Notes: a model not told the origin generated them from the sequence alone. 64,000 bases of DNA from Acidobacteria bacterium Mor1 (GCA_001664505.1 CP011806.1:3117508-3181507); one strand, 5' to 3'; counted from the stretch's first letter, positions 15,457 to 27,344 are shown. A program made the numbers and translations.

Positions 15457-16680
15457 ATGAACATCCTCATGATCTCGCCGGGCTACCCCTCCCAGATGCC
15501 CGCCTTCGCCGAGGCCCTCGCGGCCACCGGCGCACGCGTGTTCGGGATCGGCGATCAGCCCGAAAGCTCCCTCCCCGACCGTGCCCGCCGGGCGGTCACC
15601 GCGCACCTGCAGGTGCGCGACCTGTGGGACGAAGGCTCGGTGATCGGCCGGGTCATGGACGAGATGCGAAAGAACGGCGTGCGGTTCCATCGCATCGAAT
15701 GCCTGTGGGAGCCGGGGATGGGACTCGCCGCCCGCTTGCGGGAGGCGCTGGGAGTCCCGGGGCTCGGCTACTCGGCCACCGAGGGATTCCGCGACAAAGA
15801 GGTGATGAAGCGGCGGCTCGACGCCGCCGGCCTGCGCACCCCGCGCCACGCCGTAGCCCGCACCAAGGATGAGATCCGCCGCTTCGCCGGGCCGATCGGC
15901 TTTCCGCTGATCGTCAAGCCGATCGCCGGAGCCGGCGCCACCGACACCTACCGGATCAACAGCAAGGAAGAGCTGGAATCGGTGCTCCCCCGGTTGGGAC
16001 ATGTCGAATCGGTCAGCGTCGAGGAGTTCATCGAAGGGGACGAGTTCACCTTCGACACGATCTGCGCCGGTGGACGGATCCTGTTCGAGAACGTCGCCTG
16101 GTACCGCACCAAGCCGATCGAGGAGCGCAAGCACCAGTGGGTCAGCCCCTCGTGCATCTGCCTGCGAGACCTCGACGTGCCGGAACTGGCCGGAGGCCGC
16201 AAGCTGGGACGCCAGGTTCTCGACGCCCTGGGTTTCCGCGACGGCTTCACCCACATGGAGTGGTTCCGCAAGGCCGACGGCGAGGTGGTCTTCGGCGAGA
16301 TCGCTGCGCGCCCGGCCGGCGCGAACCTGGTCGACGCGATGAACTTTGCGTCGGAGGTCGACCTGTTCCGCGGCTGGGCCGAGGCGGTGACTCACGGCCG
16401 CTGGACCCAGCCCTTCGAACGCAAGTACAACGCCGCGGTGGTCGGTAAGCGGGCCGCCGGTAACGGCCGCATCCGGGCGATCCGCGGGCTGGAAAAAACC
16501 CTGCGGGAACTCGGCCCGGCCATCGCCGCCGTGCGCATGCCGGCAATCGGCGCCCCGGCGGGGAACTGGCGCCGGGGCTCCCCTTCCGACGGGTTCGTGT
16601 TCGTCCGCCATCCAGACTTCGAGACCTGCGTGGAGCTCGCGGACCGGGTCGCCCGGGATATCGAGATCCTGGCCGGCTGA
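15457..16680 (+). CDS. ATP-grasp family carboxylate-amine ligase-like protein
   Basis: 407 residues. N-terminal pre-ATP-grasp Rossmann-like domain (MNILMISPGYPSQMPAFAEA), then from about residue 115 an ATP-grasp fold: GFPLIVKPIAGAGATDTYRI (nucleotide-binding Lys and glycine loop), VEEFIEGDEFTFD (hinge/large loop), and HMEWFRKADGEVVFGEIAARPAGAN with the Mg-binding Glu and the E-x-x-x-R-x-[AG] ending. These enzymes join a carboxylate to an amine or thiol through an acylphosphate; substrate cannot be told. Start ATG 15457 is chosen because the upstream in-frame codons look non-coding; the ribosome site is weak. Monocistronic, with a hairpin after it. Confidence 0.8.
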   Translation: MNILMISPGYPSQMPAFAEALAATGARVFGIGDQPESSLPDRARRAVTAHLQVRDLWDEGSVIGRVMDEMRKNGVRFHRIECLWEPGMGLAARLREALGVPGLGYSATEGFRDKEVMKRRLDAAGLRTPRHAVARTKDEIRRFAGPIGFPLIVKPIAGAGATDTYRINSKEELESVLPRLGHVESVSVEEFIEGDEFTFDTICAGGRILFENVAWYRTKPIEERKHQWVSPSCICLRDLDVPELAGGRKLGRQVLDALGFRDGFTHMEWFRKADGEVVFGEIAARPAGANLVDAMNFASEVDLFRGWAEAVTHGRWTQPFERKYNAAVVGKRAAGNGRIRAIRGLEKTLRELGPAIAAVRMPAIGAPAGNWRRGSPSDGFVFVRHPDFETCVELADRVARDIEILAG

Positions 16681-16692
16681 GCCCTCCCACCC

Positions 16693-16714
16693 GCCCGCCG
16701 AAGCCCCGGCGGGC
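16693..16714 (+). terminator. terminator after the ATP-grasp gene
   Basis: 8-bp stem GCCCGCCG/CGGCGGGC with a 6-base loop, 12 bases past the stop, followed by TTGCT. Confidence 0.55.
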
Positions 16715-16803
16715 TTGCTAAGATGAAGGGTGACCGGTTGCCCCACGGCCCGGCACACCCGCGGCGCTGCGCGCCCAACTCATTCAATTAGAGGCACTTA
16801 AGC

Positions 16804-19569
<2,766 letters not shown>

Positions 19570-19776
19570 TTCGCCGGGAGTGAGCCGTGGAGCAACGAGG
19601 CCCGGGTCGAGAAACGGCCTGGGGCTCTTGCTACTCCGACCGCGAGACCACGCCTGGCCTTCGTAACCTTCCTCCCGGCATCCGTCTGAGCAGTTGCTGA
19701 ACAGGCCCGTGCGTCCGTTCCGGTCCAGCAAGGGCCCACGGACGACGACGCCACAACTGCATCAGGAGGATCTGAG

Positions 19777-20316
19777 ATGAAGCGAGCTATTCCGACCATC
19801 CTGGCGCTGCTGTCCCTGGCCGGCGCAGCCCCATGTTTGGCCGATGAGGTCGTCTGGAAGGCTGATGCCATGTCCTGCGTACCGACATCCGCAACAGCAT
19901 CGGCCGGCAACTACGTCACGACGGCGGGGCGGGTGAAGTTCGCGCGGGGTGCGGTCGGCACTCTCTCCTTCATTTGTCCCTTCGACCCAAGCGACTTGCG
20001 CTTCGGCGGCCGGTTCCAGCTAGAGGCGCTGGTTCGCAATCGTGAGGACTTCGCGTCGCTGTATCCGACGGTCAAGGCCCAGCTTCGCGCGGTGCGCGAG
20101 TCGGATGGTGCCGTACTCAACGTGCTGCTCACCGACAGGCAGGATCCGGCAACCATCTTCTCGACCTTCAGGCGACTCTATAGCCGCGACGCTCTCATCG
20201 CCTGGAGTGACGACTACACCTACTATGTACAGGTCACGCTGCAGCGATCCCGGATCGATCGGATCGGCGGCGTCGAGCAGATCCCGTCGCTGCTGTCGGT
20301 GGCGCTGGTCGAGTGA
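19777..20316 (+). CDS. exported protein of unknown function
   Basis: 179 residues with a strong AGGAGG site six bases before the ATG and a signal peptide ending near PCLADE. The mature part has two Cys (SCVPTS, FICPFD) that could pair, and beta-type alternation. No family recognised. It is the first of a small group of exported Cys-containing proteins. The 207-base gap from acnA shows no strong terminator; an imperfect GC-rich inverted repeat around 19590-19640 is the only structure seen. Confidence 0.65.
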   Translation: MKRAIPTILALLSLAGAAPCLADEVVWKADAMSCVPTSATASAGNYVTTAGRVKFARGAVGTLSFICPFDPSDLRFGGRFQLEALVRNREDFASLYPTVKAQLRAVRESDGAVLNVLLTDRQDPATIFSTFRRLYSRDALIAWSDDYTYYVQVTLQRSRIDRIGGVEQIPSLLSVALVE

Positions 20317-20355
20317 CCCCCCCTGGCCCATGTCGGGCTGTGTTCTAATCGGGGC

Positions 20356-20817
20356 ATGCGTACGTTCGACACGCCCCGTTCGACGAAGAGAGCGGTCTCG
20401 TTACGGAATCTCGCCGTCGCGGTGCTACTCGCGACGGCCTTGCTGACCGCGTGCGGCGGGGATCCGATCGGTGCACCCTGCGAGTTCAAGGGCTCGGGCT
20501 TCAGCGCCGGCGACAACTGCCGCTACCAATGCCTCGAGACCCGGCAGGTCTTCTGCCCGGACGGGAGTTCGCTGCGTCCACCTCAGTGTTCGGGAGCCTC
20601 CGGCTGCGAGCCCGGCAGTTGTCCCGAAGGGCAGGTTTGCTACGCCATCGACGATCCCTTCAATCAGGAGAGCTACTGTGTGCCCGCGGACCTTTGCGGG
20701 GAACTGGCTCCGGATGCACGCTCAGGTTGGGAGCAGGAGTCCTTCGAGCGGGCCGCGGCAACTCGCGCAGTCTACGAAGAGAAACGCCGGCGGCGGGAGG
20801 CCACCACGGCTCCTTGA
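20356..20817 (+). CDS. Cys-rich lipoprotein of unknown function
   Basis: 153 residues. Basic N-region, hydrophobic stretch, then a lipobox LLTAC with the lipidated Cys at position 33, followed by GGDP, so an outer-membrane lipoprotein is likely. The mature domain holds about ten Cys in short spacings (CEFKGSGFSAGDNCRYQCLE; CSGASGCEPGSCPEGQVCY), suggesting a disulfide-stabilised fold. The tail is charged and Arg-rich (EKRRRREATT). No homologue recognised. Follows the previous exported gene by 39 bases and may share its transcript. Confidence 0.65.
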   Translation: MRTFDTPRSTKRAVSLRNLAVAVLLATALLTACGGDPIGAPCEFKGSGFSAGDNCRYQCLETRQVFCPDGSSLRPPQCSGASGCEPGSCPEGQVCYAIDDPFNQESYCVPADLCGELAPDARSGWEQESFERAAATRAVYEEKRRRREATTAP

Positions 20818-20842
20818 CCGCCCGCGGCCCTTCGACCCACGG

Positions 20843-20872
20843 ACGGGTCGACCCGATCACGAGTCGACCCGT
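20843..20872. terminator. hairpin between convergent genes
   Basis: Perfect 10-bp inverted repeat ACGGGTCGAC/GTCGACCCGT around a 10-base loop, placed between the lipoprotein stop and the stop of the converging gene. Lacks a U-tract on either side. Confidence 0.5.
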
Positions 20873-20886
20873 CGTTGCTGGTCACA

Positions 20887-21312
20887 TCAGTCGCAGAAGA
20901 AGTTGGCCGCCCAACCTTCGCCGATGCACTGGGGTCCGCCTTCGCAGTTCCCGATGGTCGCGTGCACGGTTTCACCGCTGGGGCAAGTGAGCGTCGAGCC
21001 TCCGGCCAGGCCGCATTGCTGGAGGCCGGTGTCCTCGAAGCCGAGAATGTCGGTGTTGCGCTGACAACCCAACGGGCAGCGCTCGTAGGGGCAGATCTTG
21101 GCCGACGTTTCGTCGAACCAGTCCAGGCTCGGGACCGCGTCGCGCCACGAAACCGGGGCCTTGTTCACGTCGGGATCGACGACCTGCGTCGAACGGTTCG
21201 AAACGTCCTGCGGAGTTGCCTCGGAGGCGGACTCGGTAGTCGATTCCGCTGCCGACACGGAAACGAAGGAAAGAGACAGCAGCACGAGAAGAACGAGCAA
21301 AGATCGAGACAT
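20887..21312 (-). CDS. small exported Cys-rich protein
   Basis: 141 residues from ATG 21312, which has GGAGG five bases upstream; an ATG 12 bases earlier is less well placed. Signal peptide MSRSLLVLLVLLSLSFVSVSA, then a Ser/Thr/Glu-rich linker and a C-terminal domain with Cys in ICPYERCPLGC, QQCGLAGGSTLTC, GNCEGGPQC and a final CD. Eight or nine Cys in 70 residues imply disulfides outside the cytoplasm. Function unknown; resembles the neighbouring Cys-rich lipoprotein in style, not in sequence. Confidence 0.6.
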   Translation of the reverse strand: MSRSLLVLLVLLSLSFVSVSAAESTTESASEATPQDVSNRSTQVVDPDVNKAPVSWRDAVPSLDWFDETSAKICPYERCPLGCQRNTDILGFEDTGLQQCGLAGGSTLTCPSGETVHATIGNCEGGPQCIGEGWAANFFCD

Positions 21313-21421
21313 CCGATCCTCCACGCGGCCGAAGCCGCAAGACTGATCATGAGCGGAATCCCATGTCAGAGGGGTGGAGTCGCTCGGAGCCCCTGTTCGT
21401 TCATTTCAGGAACAAGAAAAT

Positions 21422-22219
21422 TTACCGGACGACAATTTGGAACGGGTACGTGCGCGGGGGAGCGGCTGCCTGGGTGCCGCGCACCGTGGCGGTGTAGTCT
21501 CCGGCCGGACAACGGGAGGCGTCACAGACGAGAAAATGGAGCCGGCCGTCGGCGAGCTGATCGCGGCCGGCGATGCGCTCCTCGATCACCAGCCGCTCTC
21601 CCCGGCGGAGTTCGAAGCTCAGCGGGAACTCATCGGTAGCGGCGGTGATCTCGAAGGAGAGGTAGCGCGGCTCTCCCCTGGGAACTTCGATGAGTGCGGC
21701 GCCACCCGTCATCTGGCTCTGCGGTACCAGCCGCGGCCGGAAGCTCCGGGTTTCATCCCCTCGCGTCAGCACGAGCAGAAGCAGCGCCCCCGCCAGCCCC
21801 GCTGCGACCAGCCAACCCGCAATCGATCCGGCCGAAGGGCGCGATGCGGCCTTGTGTGCGGTAGGGAGCTCAACCGGCGATGTCTCGACGGGAGCCACGC
21901 TGCGATCGATCCAGCGGGATTCGGTAGCGCACGTCACGCACAGCGCGAGGTGTTCCCGCAGCTCGAGAAGCGGAGCGCCGGTGAGTTCCCCCCTCACCGC
22001 CGCCACCAGTTCCTCGGGAGAGGGGTGGGCTCCCAGGACCGGGCCGCCGTCCCGTTCGATGGCGTCCCGGGCGGCCTGGAAGGTGTCGAAATCCTCGCGG
22101 CACTCGGGGTGTTCCGCGAGCAACGCCTCGACCTCGGCCTGTTCTTCGGCCGAAAGGGTGCCCGCCACGTACCACGGAATCAACCAGCGCAGGCGGTCGA
22201 CGGCTTCGCGGGAGCTCAT
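21422..22219 (-). CDS. zinc-finger (zf-HC2) anti-sigma factor, membrane anchored
   Basis: 265 residues. The cytoplasmic N-terminal part carries LREHLALCVTCATE, the H-x3-C-x2-C zinc site of anti-sigma domains, preceded by helices (VDRLRWLIPWYVAGTLS ... AEEQAEVEALLAEHPEC) normal for this family. One membrane segment (SIAGWLVAAGLAGALLLLVL, about 140-160) and a periplasmic beta-rich domain follow. It should bind and hold the ECF sigma factor encoded 4 kb upstream on the same strand. Its ATG overlaps the stop of the CHAT gene as ATGA, so it is the last gene of that operon and translationally coupled. Confidence 0.85.
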   Translation of the reverse strand: MSSREAVDRLRWLIPWYVAGTLSAEEQAEVEALLAEHPECREDFDTFQAARDAIERDGGPVLGAHPSPEELVAAVRGELTGAPLLELREHLALCVTCATESRWIDRSVAPVETSPVELPTAHKAASRPSAGSIAGWLVAAGLAGALLLLVLTRGDETRSFRPRLVPQSQMTGGAALIEVPRGEPRYLSFEITAATDEFPLSFELRRGERLVIEERIAGRDQLADGRLHFLVCDASRCPAGDYTATVRGTQAAAPPRTYPFQIVVR

Positions 22220-25200
22220 GGCTTCACCTTCGGATCGGAGCGATAGGGATCGCCGATGAGAACGAACGGGGCCCAGCGGTAGGGTTGGCGGAACGCCTTG
22301 ACGTCGGACTCGAGGAACGCGAGTTGGGTCGCGCGGAGAGCGGCCGCCGCCGACTCCCCGGCGGACAGCCGGGCGTAGAACGATTCGAGAAACTCGGCGG
22401 CCGTGGCGTCCTCCAGGTTCCACAGACCGACCAGGGTCGTCTGGGCACCGGCGGCCAGGAAGGCACGGGCCAGGCCGACGACCCCTTCTCCGGGGACGAC
22501 CTCCCCGGACCCCGATTGGCAGGCGGACAGCACCACGAGTTCGGCCGCCAGCTCCAGCGCGAGGGCGTCATCGGGTTGCAGCAACCAGCCCTCCTCCTCA
22601 TCGGTGGCTCCGGGGAACCACAAACCGACGCGGCGAGGCAATTCATCGTCGACCCAGCCGTGGGTCGAGAGGTGCAGGTAGCGATAGCGCTCGAGGGGAA
22701 CCGCGAGAAAGTCGGCGCGGGTGATGCGTCCCTCGGGCACCCAGGCGGTGTGATCCGCGTCGAACGTCCCGGCGATCCGTTCGGTTGCGCTGTTGGAGTG
22801 CGGCAGCGCGGCGAACTCCGTCGCACCGAACCGGCCGCCGGCGCTGCCCACGGCCCACATCCCGGCCGGTGCGATCCCCGCGGGCTGGAGTCGCATCAGG
22901 CGGAGCAGACTCGCCGAGGGGATCATGGTGATCTGATGGTTCTCAATCAGATAGTCCTGCCCGCGCCGAAGCGCGGCGAAGGGAACCCGCCGCAGCGCCC
23001 CGTCGGGAACCACCAGCAATCGCTCCGCAAGCGTGACCTCGGTCAACCCCAACGCTTCGGTCAGGGCGGACTCGGCCGCGGTAGCTCCCTCGCCGGACAG
23101 GCCCAGCTGCGGGCCACGGATCCCATCGGCGTGGGCCTCGATCGCTCTCTCGATCGAACGCCGCGAGCCGAGCGAGATGACCCTGGCATCCCGCGCGTCG
23201 ACGACCCAGAGATAGGAGCGCTCTTCGCCGATCATGTAGCGCAACAACGTCTCGTCCGGCTGCAACACCTGCTGGATATCGGAAAGCGACGACGGCGCCG
23301 GACGGGAACGGTCCGTCAGGTCGCCGGCGTTTCGAGATTCGATTCGAAACTCGGCGAGCTCCGCCTCGGCCTCGTGGAGGCGCGTGGCCGCCGGGTCCGA
23401 CCCTTCCGTGCCCGCGGCCGCGACCACTCCTGCCACCGCCCGGGAGATTCGATCGAGAAGCTCCGCTTCGCGGTCGTCCCGGCCGACATCCCGCTCCCCG
23501 CCTCGGCCCGGATCTCGATCCTGGCGTAGCTCGTAGCTGCCGCGGCCTCGACTCCGTTCCACGATGGCGAACGCCGACGGGTGCGGGGCCGGCTCGCGGG
23601 CCATCTCGAGTTCGACGATCCGCTCGGCCAGGTCGGTGCGAACGCTGGCGAATCCGATACGAAACCCGTCCAGCGGGAGACGCGCCTGCCGGGCCTCGCG
23701 ACTCTCGAACACCCGCCGCCAGGCCGCCAGCGCCTCGCCTGGATGCCCGTCACGTTGTTCGACGTGGCCGATTCCCTCGAGAGCACGGTCAGCCTGCTCG
23801 ACGTAGCCACCCGCGGACGCCAACTCGAACGCCCGTTGATGAGCGTCCCGCGCCTTGCCCAGGGCGCCCTCCCGGGTCGCGATCGACCCGAACAGGTTGT
23901 GCACCCGGGCCTGCCCTTCGGCATCGTCGCCCGCCTCGAAGCCGGCTAGCGCTTGACCCAGCAACCTGCGGGCACCTCGAACGTCGCCGAGCCTCCGGCG
24001 AACGTCGGCCAGGTTGTAACGCGAGAACGCCAGCCCGACCTCGTCACCGTTCTCTTCGCGCAACGCAATCGATCGCTCGCAGGCGGACTCCGCAGCAGAA
24101 AGATCCCCGGAGTCGGTCAGCAGCACACAGAGATTGTTCAGCAGGAGCGGCTCACGACGCCCGCTGGAGCGGCGTACTGCGGGATCCTCGGCCTGTTCCA
24201 ACAGCTCCAGCGCGGCGCGGGTATAGCGCTCGGCAACCTGAAGGTCGCCCAACCCATGGGCGATGGCCGCGAGATTCGACAGCGCGTCGGCGCGCGGGCC
24301 GAACCGCCGCAGTTCCTGCTCGATTTTGTGCGCGCGACGCTGCACGACGAACGCCTCGGTCAGGTCTCCCTGCGCCGCCTCGATCGAGGCGAGCTGACTG
24401 AGAGCCTTGCTCTCCAGCGAAGGGTACTCGCTGGCGCGGCAGAGCCGGATCACCTCGTTGAAAGTGTCCTTCGCGGAACCGAGATCCCCCTCGAGGGCCT
24501 CGATACGCCCGCGTGGAAACACGATCGCCGCTTCGGCGCGTCGATCGTCCGCAGCGCCCGCGAGGTCGAGACCTCGGTCGACTGCCTGCCGGGCCGCGTT
24601 CAGGTCGCCGTGATCGACCCAGTGATGGGCCACATCCGCCAGCAGGCGCACGCCTCGCCTCGTCCGGCCGCCCTCAACCGCCAGCTCGATGGCTTCGTCC
24701 CAGCGTTGCATCGCGTCTGAATGCCGGTCGATCTTGCCGTACACGGTCGCCAGCCTGCTGGAGCTATCGATCCGATTCCGTGTCGTGTCGATCCGATGAC
24801 GCAACTCGACTGCCTCGAGCAGCGGATCGATCGCCTCGAGGCTGCGGCCGGCGCGATCCAACGAGTCACCCAAGGCATGCAGGCTCAACGCCAGCGCCCG
24901 CTCGTCGTCCCGGGAACGGGCGAGCTCCACCGCACGGGCCTGGAACCCCGCGGCGTCCTCGTAGCGACCGCGGGACCGGAGCAACCTGCCCAGCTGTGTA
25001 AGCGCGCTGGACTGCCCGGAGGTGTCCTCCAGTTGGTCGAACAGGTTCAAAGCGCGCTCGAGCGAGGCCTCGGCAAGATCGTAGTCGCGGGTCCTGATCG
25101 CTGCCTGCCCTCGCAGCAGGACGCTGGAGGCCATCCCCGGCGCGTGCTCCAGCATGACGTACCGGTCGAGCGCATCGTCGGCCCGCTCGACCGCCTCTGC

Positions 25201-25521
25201 CGCTTCGCCTTGAAAAAGGGCCAGGAACCCCGACCCGAGTTCGTGACAGGCAGGCGCGACTCCCAAACGTTCCAGCAGTGCAGCGCCGGCTTCCGGATCC
25301 TTCTGGCCATGAAGACGGGCCGGCCAGCCGCAGATCTTCGGATGTCCGGAATCCAGCGCGACCATCTTCTCGAGCAACGGAAGCACCGTCGCTTCGCTGC
25401 GTTCCTCTTGGCCGGCCGCCTCGGAATGAAGTTCCAGCACCGCCCGATGGCTCTGCTGCCGGGCCTCGTCCGCAAGCCACGCACCCTCCGGAGTGGCCGG
25501 CGCACAGGCCGCGGCCAGCAT
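22216..25521 (-). CDS. CHAT-domain protein with TPR array, likely lipoprotein
   Basis: About 1100 residues. N-terminal two thirds: many TPR units (EASLERALNLFDQLEDTSGQ; AERYTRAALELLEQAED; GQALAGFEAGDDAEGQARVH). C-terminal CHAT domain (caspase-HetF-associated with TPRs): catalytic His in YLHLSTHGWVDDELPRR and Cys in LVVLSACQSGSGE, then GVVGLARAFLAAGAQTTLVG; both catalytic residues are present, so a peptidase is expected. The first canonical in-frame start is ATG 25521, but the codons before it spell a basic run, hydrophobic stretch and lipobox (FAALGVWILMLAAACAP), so the true protein probably starts near 25600 using a rare start codon or after a frame shift. Between an ECF sigma gene and a zf-HC2 anti-sigma, suggesting sigma-controlled expression. 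Confidence 0.85.
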   Translation of the reverse strand: MLAAACAPATPEGAWLADEARQQSHRAVLELHSEAAGQEERSEATVLPLLEKMVALDSGHPKICGWPARLHGQKDPEAGAALLERLGVAPACHELGSGFLALFQGEAAEAVERADDALDRYVMLEHAPGMASSVLLRGQAAIRTRDYDLAEASLERALNLFDQLEDTSGQSSALTQLGRLLRSRGRYEDAAGFQARAVELARSRDDERALALSLHALGDSLDRAGRSLEAIDPLLEAVELRHRIDTTRNRIDSSSRLATVYGKIDRHSDAMQRWDEAIELAVEGGRTRRGVRLLADVAHHWVDHGDLNAARQAVDRGLDLAGAADDRRAEAAIVFPRGRIEALEGDLGSAKDTFNEVIRLCRASEYPSLESKALSQLASIEAAQGDLTEAFVVQRRAHKIEQELRRFGPRADALSNLAAIAHGLGDLQVAERYTRAALELLEQAEDPAVRRSSGRREPLLLNNLCVLLTDSGDLSAAESACERSIALREENGDEVGLAFSRYNLADVRRRLGDVRGARRLLGQALAGFEAGDDAEGQARVHNLFGSIATREGALGKARDAHQRAFELASAGGYVEQADRALEGIGHVEQRDGHPGEALAAWRRVFESREARQARLPLDGFRIGFASVRTDLAERIVELEMAREPAPHPSAFAIVERSRGRGSYELRQDRDPGRGGERDVGRDDREAELLDRISRAVAGVVAAAGTEGSDPAATRLHEAEAELAEFRIESRNAGDLTDRSRPAPSSLSDIQQVLQPDETLLRYMIGEERSYLWVVDARDARVISLGSRRSIERAIEAHADGIRGPQLGLSGEGATAAESALTEALGLTEVTLAERLLVVPDGALRRVPFAALRRGQDYLIENHQITMIPSASLLRLMRLQPAGIAPAGMWAVGSAGGRFGATEFAALPHSNSATERIAGTFDADHTAWVPEGRITRADFLAVPLERYRYLHLSTHGWVDDELPRRVGLWFPGATDEEEGWLLQPDDALALELAAELVVLSACQSGSGEVVPGEGVVGLARAFLAAGAQTTLVGLWNLEDATAAEFLESFYARLSAGESAAAALRATQLAFLESDVKAFRQPYRWAPFVLIGDPYRSDPKVKP

Positions 25522-25650
25522 CAGGATCCAGACGCCGAGCGCCGCGAACCGGCGAGAAAGGCGACGATTCGGGCTGGTTTCGTGGCGACGCCACGTTTTC
25601 GGGGCATACTCACGGCAGGGAACACACCTTTCTTGGATTCGGAGGTGTCT

Positions 25651-26478
25651 GTGGCTGGAATGAACAGAAACTTGATCGCGATGAGCGTCTGCCTGGGCCT
25701 GATCCTCGGCTCCCACGCCCACGCGGGAGACATCGAATACACGGGATCGGGAGACGGCGGCGGAATCGACATCGAATGCCACGGGGACGATCGGTCGTCG
25801 GCGTCCTGCGAAGACGGAGGCTCCAACATCAGCGTCGACGGCGGGCTGCCCACCACCGAGTGCATCGCGAAGGACGGATACAACCCTCCGAGCATGCAAC
25901 AACCGCCGGAGAACGAGGAGCTCGACGTCTTTCAGGAATGCCTCGAGGATTTGATTCCCGCCCCGTACTCGGTGACGATCCTGACCTCCCCCAACCCGGG
26001 GCTTCGCATCCTGAACAGTGACGGGACGGAGGTCTCGGGCCTGTGCGCCAACGAGAACAGCACGGACATCCGTTGGTTGCGCCTGACGGTCGCGGGGGCG
26101 GGCCTGCGAGCCAAGGTCGGCCTGTTCGAGCCGGACGCCCAGCCGCTGGGCGGCACTGTCGAAGTCACAGTCGACGGCGCGGTCTATTGGATCAACACAA
26201 CCCCGAGCCAGACTGGAAGCGACGTCAATCAGGCGCTCTACTTCGAGATTCGGGGTAAGCTCGGTTCCGCGGTCACACGCCACGGCGACAGCCATCTGAT
26301 CATCGAGAGCACCGGCGGCAGCCTCGGGATCAACTCGGTCTCCTTCCACAGCGACGATGACGGGCTGGCTCGCAGCATCCTGGAGTTGACGCCGTTCTCG
26401 AGTGGAATCGGTCCGGCATCCTGCGCAGACCCATCCATGGCGATGGCCTCGGTGATGCCACAGTCGGGCAGGCCGTAG
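25651..26478 (+). CDS. exported protein of unknown function inside the sigma/CHAT locus
   Basis: 275 residues from GTG 25651 (GGAGG five bases upstream); ATG 25660 is the alternative. Signal peptide MNRNLIAMSVCLGLILG ending near SHAHA. The mature part begins with a Gly/Asp-rich stretch, has Cys at IECHGDD, SCEDGG, TECIAKDG and EECLED-like positions, and a central beta-sandwich-like region (LRLTVAGAGLRAKVGLFEPD). It runs opposite to the genes on either side: divergent from the CHAT gene and convergent with the sigma gene, whose stop lies two bases away. No family recognised; position suggests a target or partner of the CHAT/sigma module. Confidence 0.65.
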   Translation: MAGMNRNLIAMSVCLGLILGSHAHAGDIEYTGSGDGGGIDIECHGDDRSSASCEDGGSNISVDGGLPTTECIAKDGYNPPSMQQPPENEELDVFQECLEDLIPAPYSVTILTSPNPGLRILNSDGTEVSGLCANENSTDIRWLRLTVAGAGLRAKVGLFEPDAQPLGGTVEVTVDGAVYWINTTPSQTGSDVNQALYFEIRGKLGSAVTRHGDSHLIIESTGGSLGINSVSFHSDDDGLARSILELTPFSSGIGPASCADPSMAMASVMPQSGRP

Positions 26479-26480
26479 TT

Positions 26481-27146
26481 TCATCCCGCGCCCCTCTCTT
26501 CACGATCACCGGACAACAGCCGCCGCATCGCTTCGACCGCGATGCGGCGGCAATTCCAGAGCCTGGACTTGAGTGTCCCCTCGGGAATACCCAACCGGTC
26601 CGCAACACGATCCCTGGGCAATCGTTCGATGAAGACCAGGTACCAAAGCCGCTGGCAGCGGGCCGGTAGGTTGAGCAACACCTGGCGCAGCAACACGTGA
26701 TTCTCGGCGTTGCGTTGCAGCTTGTAGGGGTTCGGCGGATCGTCGGCAGGCGGCTCGCTGGAGAGAAAGTCCCTCAGCGCCCGGTCACGGTAGCGTTTGC
26801 GCATGCGGTCCAGCGCCGTGTGGTGGGCGATCCCGGTGACGTAGGTGCGCAGCGCGGAGGTGCCGCGGTAGGCGCCGGCACGCAGCTTGACCAGCAGCTT
26901 TTCATGGACGGTCTGACATAGATCCGCGTGCTCCCGATCCAGGGAGGGGTACGAACGCCTCAGCTCGCCCCGGATCCATTCGTCGATCTCGCGGAAGACT
27001 TGCGGCTGCCCGTTCAAGTACCCGTCGACCCGGCTGCGCTGTTCGAGCTCTCTCTCGAGCTTCTTTTCGTGCTGCTGATCGATGAGCGCCCCCGCATCTT
27101 TCGCGCCGGCGAGCGCGGAAAAACCCGGGGTCGACGACCCGGACAC
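26481..27146 (-). CDS. ECF-type RNA polymerase sigma factor
   Basis: About 221 residues. Sigma region 2 is seen in LCQTVHEKLLVKLRAGAYRG and LRTYVTGIAHHTALDRMRKR (DNA melting/-10 recognition), region 4 in LPARCQRLWYLVFIERLPRD and VADRLGIPEGTLKSRLWN, a helix-turn-helix for -35 binding. No region 1.1 or 3, so an extracytoplasmic-function type. Start uncertain: GTG 27146 gives a compact protein; ATG 27296 is in frame but the intervening codons look non-coding. The anti-sigma gene is on the same strand after the CHAT gene, so this factor likely controls the locus. The 233-base upstream gap has no clear promoter; it may be autoregulated. Confidence 0.85.
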   Translation of the reverse strand: MSGSSTPGFSALAGAKDAGALIDQQHEKKLERELEQRSRVDGYLNGQPQVFREIDEWIRGELRRSYPSLDREHADLCQTVHEKLLVKLRAGAYRGTSALRTYVTGIAHHTALDRMRKRYRDRALRDFLSSEPPADDPPNPYKLQRNAENHVLLRQVLLNLPARCQRLWYLVFIERLPRDRVADRLGIPEGTLKSRLWNCRRIAVEAMRRLLSGDREERGAG

Positions 27147-27344
27147 CCCGGCGCTACGGCGCTCTTTGCCGACTGAGTATACGCACCAAGCGAGACGGGG
27201 ACCGGAGAATGATCGCGTCCCGATGAACTTCTGGGGTGCTCGAGCGACTCCACCCTTCGTGAAACGTGAGGTGGGGGTCCGATCACCGCTCCGCATTAGT
27301 TTGTGTTCCCTTGGCGGAGGGTGGTGGAGCACCACTGCGCAGAT

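Noticed and set aside
25651-26478. Extension of the CHAT gene up to 26484 on the minus strand
   Set aside because: The minus frame here is not protein-like, while the plus strand has a ribosome site, signal peptide and coherent protein.
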